39,373 nt of DNA from Triparma columacea (lineage: Eukaryota; Sar; Bolidophyceae; Parmales; Triparmaceae): assembly GCA_030267965.1 (NCBI GenBank), contig BRYA01000541.1, forward strand, positions 1-39,373. The letters run 5' to 3'. Positions 31,871 to 39,373 of this stretch are shown here, one piece after another. A program made the position numbers and the translations under genes. A model generated the notes under the pieces. That model saw only the letters and a program-made list of their open reading frames with translations. It had not been told where the DNA came from and searched no databases. Each line of letters opens with the position of its first letter. Position 1 is the stretch's first letter.

Positions 31871-32905
31871 ATGGCGCATCAAGCTATATCTCACGGGTTC
31901 ATGTTGGCCTTGATTTTCCTTTCGTTTAATATTGCTGCCGCTTTTACTCCTTCTTTCACTCAATTGCATCATCGACATCGGGGCAACCTCCGACAATACT
32001 CCTTAACTTCTCTGTACTCTTCCCCAGATCTATCGTTGTTCTCGCCTTCGAAAATTAATCTCTTCTTGCGGATAATACGCAAGAGAGACGATGGATTTCA
32101 CGATTTGGCCTCACTCTTTGCTGCGATTGGGCTCGGGGATTGGCTTCACCTTGAGTTGGGTGATTCAGACGAGTTCAGTTGTAACATGCCTGGTGTGCCC
32201 GTAGATTCCACGAATTTGGTCGTTAGGGCTCTAAACTTGGTCAGGGATAAAACTGGAAACGCTGACAAAAAGTTCAAGATCAACTTGCAGAAGGAGTGCC
32301 CCGCGCAGGCTGGGCTCGGTGGGGGTTCTGGTAATGCTGCGACTGCCATGTGGGGCGTTAACGAGCTCCTCGGTCGTCCCGCCACCCTATCTCAGCTCGT
32401 CGATTGGAGCAGTGAGCTGGGTTCAGACATCACCTTCTTCCTCAGCAAGGGAACTGCTTACTGCACTGGGAGGGGGGAGGTCATGGAGGACGTCGCGGTC
32501 AACAACGGGGAGGGGAAAGTCACGATTGTGAAGATCGAAGAAGGCTTGAGTACCCCCCTGGTCTTCAAGAACCTGGAGTACGACAAGCTCAGCTCCATGG
32601 ATCCCATCGATCTTCTGGAGAGCTTCAAAACAAAGGGACCATTCAACGTCCCTAAATCATCATTCGTGAACGACCTCCAACCCCCCGCCTTCAAGTGCCT
32701 TCCGAGGCTGCAGGCCCTCTACGACGACCTCCTAAAGTGCGGCTTTGACGTTGTTCTCATGAGCGGGAGCGGGACGAGCATCTTCTGCCTCGGAGAGGGT
32801 GGGGGAAAGAACTGGGACGAGATTAAGGAGAGGGGCGACCTAAAGGTCTGGGAGACTGAGTTCGTCCGGCGGAAGGAGGGGGGGTGGTACGATTCGAGAG
32901 TATAA
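31871..32905 (+). CDS. ispE: 4-diphosphocytidyl-2-C-methyl-D-erythritol kinase, plastid-targeted
   Basis: This intronless gene encodes 344 residues. IspE is the GHMP-family kinase that phosphorylates CDP-methylerythritol with ATP in the plastid MEP pathway to isoprenoid precursors. Catalytic Lys61 sits in SPSKINLFLRI. The ATP-binding glycine loop is PAQAGLGGGSGNAATA (residues 144-159). The catalytic Asp186 lies in ELGSDITFF, and the third GHMP motif is MSGSGTSIF near the C-terminus. Residues 1-24 are a signal peptide ending IAAA, followed by F25-T-P, the ASAFAP-type cleavage signal of heterokont plastids. A His/Arg-rich transit peptide then runs to about residue 50. The ATG at 31871 was chosen because it places the signal peptide at the N-terminus; the frame extends 73 codons upstream without matching sequence. 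Confidence 0.95.
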   Translation: MAHQAISHGFMLALIFLSFNIAAAFTPSFTQLHHRHRGNLRQYSLTSLYSSPDLSLFSPSKINLFLRIIRKRDDGFHDLASLFAAIGLGDWLHLELGDSDEFSCNMPGVPVDSTNLVVRALNLVRDKTGNADKKFKINLQKECPAQAGLGGGSGNAATAMWGVNELLGRPATLSQLVDWSSELGSDITFFLSKGTAYCTGRGEVMEDVAVNNGEGKVTIVKIEEGLSTPLVFKNLEYDKLSSMDPIDLLESFKTKGPFNVPKSSFVNDLQPPAFKCLPRLQALYDDLLKCGFDVVLMSGSGTSIFCLGEGGGKNWDEIKERGDLKVWETEFVRRKEGGWYDSRV

Positions 32906-33040
32906 TCATTTTGGCGTGTGTTTCTGTAATATAATGTTATTTGCGAGGGTCCACAATTACTGAAAACCCATCTCTTGCTCCCTCAAGTCGGCAAGGACCT
33001 TCAGCAAATCAACCGCAATCTCGTCGCACTGCCTCTTGAA

Positions 33041-33420
33041 AATTGTTCAGATTTTTGACAACTTTTGATGATAAGCATCAGAAACATTTATTTGATTTTA
33101 ATAACATAATGTTTGTATAAATATCAAAAATGAACAATTTGATGATTGTTGAAATATAATAACAGAAAATATGTTTTTGATATTTTTAGAAAAAGATTAT
33201 CGATAGTAATAAAAACTAAAAGAATTAATTTGCACTTTAATTAAATATGTCGCTTTTTCATAGTACGTTTGAAGCAATTTCTACAGAAATATCGTCTCGG
33301 TGTCAAATTTGATTATTATCTTTTATTTTGATAAATTTTTTGTATTTGATTGATTATTATTTCAAAATTTAATTTATTGACGCTTCTTATACAAATGATC
33401 GCAATATTTTGTTAATCGAT
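33041..33420. other. AT-rich island
   Basis: By hand count 33061-33420 is about 21% G+C, against GC-rich genes on both sides. It has no credible ORF, no obvious tandem repeat, and many TTTTGAT/ATCAAAA words on both strands. It lies between the convergent IspE and ABC transporter genes, the only convergent pair with a spacer over 250 bp. Confidence 0.8.
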
Positions 33421-33494
33421 GGGAAGTCTGGGCATCGTCAGGTTCACAGACAGCAAGAAAAAAGAAAGGAATCTTGTTTTCCAACAAACAACAT

Positions 33495-36400
33495 TCACTT
33501 CACGTCGACCCTCCCCTCCGCCAGCTTCTTCAACCTCAAAGCATTGTCTTCTCCGGTCTTATTCACCAGATTCCTGAAGTACCCCCCTTCCCTCTTCAAC
33601 AACTCTGCGGGTTCGTCTTCCTCCACAATGCGGCCATCATCCACCACGATCACTTTATCGAAGTCCATGATTGTCTCCAATCTATGCGCGACGCAAATGA
33701 TCGTACTCTCTACAAATGTCTCCCTTAACATGGTTTGAATCATTCCATCCGTTTCCGTGTCCACTGAGGCTGTTGCCTCGTCCAAGACCAAAACCCTTGG
33801 TTTCGTAAGCAGCGCTCTAGCGAGGCACAGAAGTTGCCTCTCACCACAGGAGAAGTTCTTGCCACTCTCGACAACTGCACCGTCTAAATCTAAATGCCCC
33901 ATTCTGCATTTTTCGAGGGCCTCCTTGATTTCCAAATCCGTGTACCTGTCGAACACGTCAATGCTCCTCCTGAGGCTCCCCGAGAACATTACGGGGTCTT
34001 GGGGGATGATGCTCATGCAATTCTCTCTCCCCCTCACCTCCTTGAGGCCCAATTTTCCTAGGTCCACACCATCAAGGAGAACCTGGCCCTCCGCACATTC
34101 AATGAGGCGGAAGAGGATGCTTGTTATGGTTGACTTCCCGGCCCCAGTCCTCCCAACTACGCCCACCCTTGACCTGGGACTCGCAACAAATGACATGCCC
34201 CTGGCCGCTAATGGCAACCCGTCACGATACCTGGCTGCAACATCTCTGAACTCCAACTTTCCCTCCGAGGGCCAAGTACTCTCCAACGCATCATCACCCT
34301 CGCACACTTCCGCTCCCTCTGGTTTCAACTTTGTCAGTTGGAGGCAACGCTCAACGGAAGTAATCGCAGCCTCCGCGTTCACAACCGCCTCGACCAAGAA
34401 CTGAAGGGTGATGGAAAAATTGAGAGTCCAGTTCACCAACAGCGCCGAGAGCCCGGCGCTTACCCCCAGCCAGTTTCTGGTCAGCACGACCAGAAAAGCA
34501 GCCGTTGTGGTAACGATCGTGCCGCAAAGATCAATCCTCAAACCAATCCACCTCTGACTTGTCGTGAAAGCGTATATTGCCCTTGTATTGTCATCAACGT
34601 TGCTCGCGAACTTCCCACGGAACGACTCCTCCTTCTCGCTTGCCTTGATTGTCTCCAGACCCTCCACCAGTTCCGCAATCCTGCTCGAGACCGGCGCCCT
34701 CGTGGTGTTGTCTTGTCTCTGCGGGTTGGGTGGAGGTTAGGGTAATTGAGAAAACTGGGATACTGACGCTGACGCTGACGCTACTCACCTGCAGATCCAC
34801 ACTCGTGCGCCTATAATACAATTGCAGCTTGTAGTAGACAATGGCAACGGGAGCAAGGACACAAAGCATCAGTGGCATGATGGTGATCATTACAGTCGTT
34901 GAGGCGATGAACCAAGAGCTTGCAATCATAACCACGCTCATCTGTTGGGCGAGCTTTATATCCAGGTTCTCCGTGTCGTACGTGAAGCGGCTAATCAGTC
35001 TCCCAACCGGGTTTGACTCAAAGAAGCTCATCCTGGCGCTCGTAACACCGACTAGCATCTTCCTGAAGATCCTACTGCTCGCCTTGCAACCCCCCAAAAT
35101 CGCCCACTCTGTCCTGATGAGCACGGCAACAGTAGATATTCCCAACAAAACCCCGTATACAACCATCCAAGGGCTTTGATTGTCGAGCTGCGAAGGCATG
35201 CTCCACCCCAGAACAGAAACTCCAGTGTCGTAAGCCTCGCTCCACTGGGCGAGCCAATACTCTGTACATACGTAAAAGAATCGGTCGATAGTTAGGAAAA
35301 GAATCTGCAACAGCACAAATGGCCAACCCCCAGCGAACGAGAACCACTGAACAAACGTCGATAACTTAACGACCCCCTGGTCTACGACCTCGTCGTGAAC
35401 CAATCTTCCGGTTTCATTGGCTTCGGCTGACGCTGAAGCAGACGGCTTGGAGGTCGGTGGTTTCGGAAAAGACTCCTGCACCGCGACGGAGTCTTCACTT
35501 TCGGGCAGTGGCACGTCGATCTGAGCTCCTGAAGAGGAGTAATCAGAGTAATTCCCAGCGAACTTCATCTCGCCTTTCTCTAGGATGACAAACTTGTCGA
35601 AGCTTTGCATGAGGTACGTCGCATTTGTGCTAATGACCACCGCCGAATTCTTGAGAAATGAGGAGGCAGAAGAGCGAATCCCGTCAAACACAAACTTGCC
35701 AGTCTCGGCGTCCAACGCAGACATAGGATCATCGAGGCAAATAAGATCCGCCTTTGAGTAGAGAGCTCGGGCGACGCTCACGCGTGCTCTCTGCCCCCCC
35801 GACAGTGTCACCCCCCTCTCTCCAACTTCCGTGAGGTCTTTGTTGGCAAAGGTCTCAAAGTCTGGGGGGGGGGGGGGGTTAGAGAGGGGATGATAATGGC
35901 CGGCGTGCTTACGTCCCCAGAAGAAAGCTCGGGCCGTAATCCTTGTCTTACCTTGCTCGAGACGACAGACCGCAACCACCTCCTCATACAATTCGCTGTC
36001 GTAAGGGGCACCGAAGATAATGTTGTCCCGGACACTGGCGTTGAGGACGAACCCATTTTGAACGGCGTAAGACTTGGAGCCAGTGGCTCTGAAGGATGCA
36101 GGATTTTCAGGAGGTATCAAGTTGAGAAACGCACGCAGGAGTGTGCTCTTCCCAGACCCGACGTGCCCAAATATCCCGTAGACTTGGTTGCGGGAAATTG
36201 TCAGGCTCACGTTGGTAAGACTGAAGGAAGAACTGTGGGAGGGAGGAGCAGGGGAGGAGTGACGGGAGGGGCGAGGGGATGAGCGAGGGGAGGAACGAAG
36301 GGTGTTAGCATTGTGGCAACAGGTGGTGGTACCTATAACGACGAGAGTGTCGGCATCTCACCTCTCCTCAGCGGCCTCCTCGGGAAGAATTTCCGAGAGC

Positions 36401-37718
36401 TCGGGGTTGGTGGCAGAGGTGGGAGGGGAGACAGTACCGACGCCCACGGTCCAGGACGCCTTTTCGCACTCCAAAATGCAGTCGGACGAGGGTGGTTGGG
36501 GGTCGGGGCAAGACAATTGATCGCGGGTGTACTTGACGACCCTCTCAAGCGCTGCTATCAACCCCCCCAAGTTTCCCATGAGCCTCCCAAGCGAGTTTAC
36601 GGGAAATCGAAGAGACCAGACATATGACGGTGAAAACGGTGCCAGCCGACATTCTCGAGTTAGCCATGATGGCAAGAATTACGACAGCGGCAGAGAATAC
36701 GGGGGTCAGCACAGTGAAGAACAAGCTGATCCCCCAAACCAGTAGCTCTTTCTGCGACAAGCGAAGTCGGCAGCGGAGAGAGTTGCGTAAGTTGATTTTC
36801 TCTGCTGCCTGCCTGTCCTGGTACTTGCTATTCGTGCATTCTCACCTTCACCAGCCGCTCCTCAACATCCCTTAACCCTCCGATGACACGACGAAACATC
36901 TCCTCCCACCCATTGAACTTGAAGGCGCCCACGTTTGTAAAATACTCCACACCCCACTTCGTCCTCTCCTCCTGCTGCTCGACGCGCACCTTCCTCACCG
37001 CTATCATAGCCTTCACCACTCTTTCTACAATGGGAACGAAAGCAGCGATCACGAGGGCGCCGATGCCCCCCTTCCACCCAACTAGCCACCACAACAAGGA
37101 CATGACAATGACTATTTGAAAGGGGCAGGACCAAACCAGGTGGACATCAATGAGCGCAATCCTGACCATCTCCAAGTCACTCCCGACTAGTTGGGTCAAC
37201 TTGCCAACGTCGTTCCCACCGCCCCGAAGGGCAGAGTTGTGGAGAAGCGAGAGCAGAAAACGTGTCGTCCTCAGGGAAATTGCAGTCGTCAGGTGCACAG
37301 TGTGGTGAAGCGAGAGGGCTTGGAAAAGTAAAACCAGCGACATCAAAATCGGGGAAAAGTAAAGATCGAAAGAGGAAGGAGAGGAATCAGAGAGCGTGTC
37401 AATCAGGAACTTAAGTGTAAGGGGAAGGGTGGATTGAGCGACGGCGTTTACGAATTGAGTGCAGAATGATAAGATAAACAGCTTCTTATTGTCGTCGTAG
37501 AGCATCAGCACCAGATTTCTGAACGTGAGGGGAGGGGCCGAGGGAGGAGGCGGGAAGAGAAAATGGGAAGGCATGGAGAGGGGAGGAGGATCGGCTTTAA
37601 ATTGCGGGGAGAAGAAGGAGAAAAAGAGGTACGCCAGGGGGGAAGGTTTGTGTGTGGGGGGGTCGGTAGGGGGGGGGGGGGGGAAGGGGGAATCAGTTTT
37701 GGACTTGTCTGAGCACAT
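33495..37718 (-). pseudogene. ABCC (MRP-type) transporter with a one-base frameshift
   Basis: Five exons, 37718-36846, 36751-36362, 36232-35952, 35861-34789 and 34718-33495, would encode about 1279 residues. The order is TMD1-NBD1-TMD2-NBD2 with no TMD0. NBD1 has Walker A GHVGSGKST, signature LSGGQ (534-538) and LICLDDP with Asp in place of catalytic Glu, the usual ABCC degeneracy. NBD2 has GRTGAGKST (1061-1069), an atypical signature FSCGERQ and VLVLDEATASVD. These proteins export organic anions and conjugates using ATP. In exon 2 the frame must shift near 36608-36618, between VFTVICLV and LRFPVNSLGRL. One surplus base explains it exactly, because with it removed the exon ends in the phase required by exon 3. 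Either a recent disabling mutation or a sequencing error; everything else looks intact, so the gene may be functional. Confidence 0.85.
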
Positions 37719-38329
37719 GGTAAGAAAGTCCTCGGGGGCCTGTGGTCTGTTTGTTGTTTGTGCGTCGAAGAACTATTGTTTCACTCCGTACAAGATTTGA
37801 TACCGCTCGTTGTGCTCAACAATGCGTTTGTTTGGTGGGAAGTTCCGATCCTGTGTTGTTTTTTGGAATTGAACAACTGGACTCGGCAATTAATTGCTAC
37901 TTTCCCCAATAACTCGGAGAAAATTCTTGTCATCCTTGGATTCAGTTTTATCGACCAACGAAAAATGCACTGATGATAGTGGTGGGAAGGAGCCTGTTCC
38001 CGGGTATTAACACACTTTCAAGCTATCATATCACATTTACGTTCTGAAGTGAAATGCGATTGCACGTAAAAAGGCCTGTTTATGGCTTTGCTTTAAATGA
38101 CAATTTTCAATTTGATTGACACTCAACACGCGAAATCGGCGAAGCAGAGGAACGTTACCAACTACAACCCGTTTCAACGACCCACAATCCCTCCCGCACT
38201 AACCTAACCGGATTTTGCATTTTTTTCAATTGGAAATTGTTCATCAGAGCACGCAACGCTGAATACATGCATAACGCCTACGTCCATGATTTTCTTCTTC
38301 ACAACGTGGCTTTGTCTCCATACCGTGGC
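37719..38329. other. Intergenic stretch upstream of the ABC transporter
   Basis: This AT-moderate sequence lies between the ABC transporter start and a V-ATPase relic. It contains no ORF with a family signature. No N-terminal part of V-ATPase subunit d was found here by eye. Confidence 0.5.
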
Positions 38330-38671
38330 TTCTGCGCTAGCCCAGGCCTCGGACGAGGAGTCCCTAGGTCAGGTCTGCTCGTTGTACCCCGGTTACGCGA
38401 ACAGAGCGCGTGGGCGTGCCATTTGGAGAACGACGAGAGGAGCATCGACGACGCCTTCTTCGAGCGCGATGCCGCCCTCCACGAGCTAGCGTTCGAGTCC
38501 CAGATGCACTTCGGCTGCTTCTACGCGTACGTCAAGCTGAAGGAGCAGGAGATAAGGAACTTGGTGTGGATAACGGAGTGCGTTATGCAGAGACAGGAGG
38601 AAGCGGTTAATCAATTTATTCCGCTTTTTAGTCAACATGCACCGTGGAGACAGAAGGGGGGGAGACGCTAA
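38330..38671 (+). pseudogene. V-ATPase subunit d remnant (C-terminal part)
   Basis: In one frame the sequence ends with an unmistakable C-terminus of V0 subunit d, the cytosolic subunit on the proton-translocating ring: ERSIDDAFFERDAALHELAF, QMHFGCFYAYVKLKEQEIRN, LVWITECVMQRQEEA, then a stop at 38669. Just upstream the matching sequence moves to another frame (ESLGQVCSLYPGYANRA), corresponding to the LYPEG region. Roughly 30 residues normally between the two are missing, and no N-terminal two-thirds is found upstream. A 5'-truncated, internally deleted copy is the simplest reading. An unsplit exon of a gene with an unseen intron is less likely because no fitting acceptor restores the frame. 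Confidence 0.65.
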
Positions 38672-38943
38672 GGGACCGAAGGGGGAGGAAGGAGGGAGGA
38701 AGGAGGGAGAAGGGTGGGGGGGGAGGAGGAGTTGAATAGGGCGAGGAGGTAAAAGGGGGGAAGCAAGGAGAGGAATATTTGTTTAAGTAAGACGGAGGGG
38801 GGGAAAAAGACCCATGTAACGCTAGCAATTGTGCGGAGACACTGATTGTACCGTAAAAAGTTATAGCAGTTTTGTTACTCTTAGTTAGTCATTTGACCAC
38901 CCCGCAGCTTATTTTCCGCCGTTTTTCTCAGTCGGTTTCCATA
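38672..38943. other. G-rich intergenic spacer
   Basis: This spacer contains GGAAGGAGGGA tandem repeats at about 38676-38710 and further G runs. No gene is seen. Confidence 0.5.
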
Positions 38944-39373
38944 ATGTACAGTAAGGTGTCCCACCTCCTACCGCTGCTGGTCCTCTCTGTGTGTCTCTCG
39001 CTTGGGAAATCTCTAATTTCAATTGACCCAGAGAGTAATCACTTTATCGATTCTCACAACAGGCAGAGGTTCTTCCACGGTCTTAATGCGTGAGTATGAA
39101 GGTTATTGGGACGGGCGATTAGCGTCCGCACACGTGACTTCCTCTCCTCCCAATGCCAACCAGGCTTTCGGGGAGGTTCGTCAAGGAAGAGGGAGAAGGA
39201 GGAGGGAGAATTGGGGAAGGGGGAGATGGTGGAGGCGCTGAGGGGGGAGTTTGAGGCCGCGAAGGCGCTGGCATTCTTTGTGCAGGCTACGACTGACTTT
39301 GATGCCGGCGACGAGGTGGACGTGGACGAAGTGACTCAGGCGTTCTTTGAGTGCAGAACAGTTTCAGGTTTGA
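38944..39373 (+). CDS. Secreted GH5-like glycosidase, N-terminal part, cut by window end
   Basis: Exon 1 (38944-39089) encodes a signal peptide (MYSKVSHLLPLLVLSVCLSLG) and then SLISIDPESNHFIDSHNRQR and FFHGLNA. This matches the opening beta strand of GH5 endoglycoceramidase-like enzymes, where FHGxN is characteristic. It ends in a GTGAGT donor in phase 2. Downstream exons are uncertain: an acceptor at 39161-39163 keeps an open frame only to a nearby stop. A different frame, open from about 39165 to the window end (EALRGEFEAAKALAFFVQAT), looks coding but does not connect in phase and may belong to a later exon or another gene. Confidence 0.5.

Noticed and set aside
38286..38489. Small secreted protein (signal-like MIFFFTTWLCLHTVASALA)
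   Set aside because: Its second half is the frame shadow of the V-ATPase d remnant; the hydrophobic start is probably chance.
38237..38671. Intact small protein starting at 38237
   Set aside because: Only the last 80 residues match V-ATPase subunit d; the first 60 are out-of-frame or intergenic sequence, so it is treated as a remnant.
1..39373. tRNA or rRNA genes, transposase or integrase genes
   Set aside because: None was recognised by eye on either strand. A covariance-model scan would be needed to exclude an intron-containing tRNA.

Overview
This window is nuclear DNA from a eukaryote. The genes are split by short introns (about 50-720 nt) with GT..AG ends, and the proteins are eukaryote-specific: a spindle-checkpoint kinase, V-ATPase subunits, GET4, TVP23 and Mpv17. 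The IspE gene opens with an ER signal peptide followed by an A|F-T-P junction. That ASAFAP-type signal is typical of secondary red plastids, and with the plastid-type bilin reductase it points to a photosynthetic stramenopile (heterokont alga). The compact gene-dense style suggests Bolidophyceae/Parmales, but that genus-level guess is inference.

Layout. 1-4332 (-): 3'-truncated gene of unknown function whose exons are all bounded by phase-1 introns, with tandemly duplicated 33-nt mini-exons. 4878-5651 (-): DUF1415 protein. 5885-8669 (+): BRCT protein with short acidic repeats. 8727-10802 (-): zinc finger/IQ/C2/PH protein. 11164-14035 (+): long disordered protein. 14125-14979 (-): membrane-anchored F5/8C-like protein. 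15400-16255 (+): TVP23. 16422-18416 (-): V-ATPase subunit C. 18695-20228 (-): mitochondrial-type membrane protein of unknown function. 20442-21524 (+): secretory histone-deacetylase-like hydrolase. 21621-22896 (-): GET4. 22989-27243 (+): BUB1/MAD3-type kinase. 27463-28605 (-): Mpv17/PMP22. 28697-30335 (+): quinone oxidoreductase. 30495-31601 (-): PebB-like bilin reductase. 31871-32905 (+): IspE. 33041-33420: very AT-rich island. 33495-37718 (-): ABCC transporter with a one-base frameshift. About 38330-38671 (+): decayed V-ATPase subunit d. 38944 onward (+): start of a secreted GH5-like gene.

The genes alternate strand almost perfectly, giving divergent pairs with 91-420 bp between start codons and convergent pairs whose stop codons are often under 170 bp apart. 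Two plastid-type genes (bilin reductase and IspE) share one divergent spacer. The rest is a mixture of housekeeping functions and not an operon-like pathway. Two assembly gaps (12408-12477 and 27269-27307) lie beside long G or C runs.

The most informative gene is the BUB1/MAD3 homologue. It keeps the inhibitor half (two KEN boxes, an ABBA-KEN-ABBA cassette), the GLEBS motif, CM1-like motifs and an intact kinase domain in one polypeptide, and adds three more ABBA-like motifs in a Gly-rich repeat. Exon models were built by hand from splice sites and reading-frame phase. In every multi-exon gene called intact the phases close exactly, except for one base in the ABC transporter.
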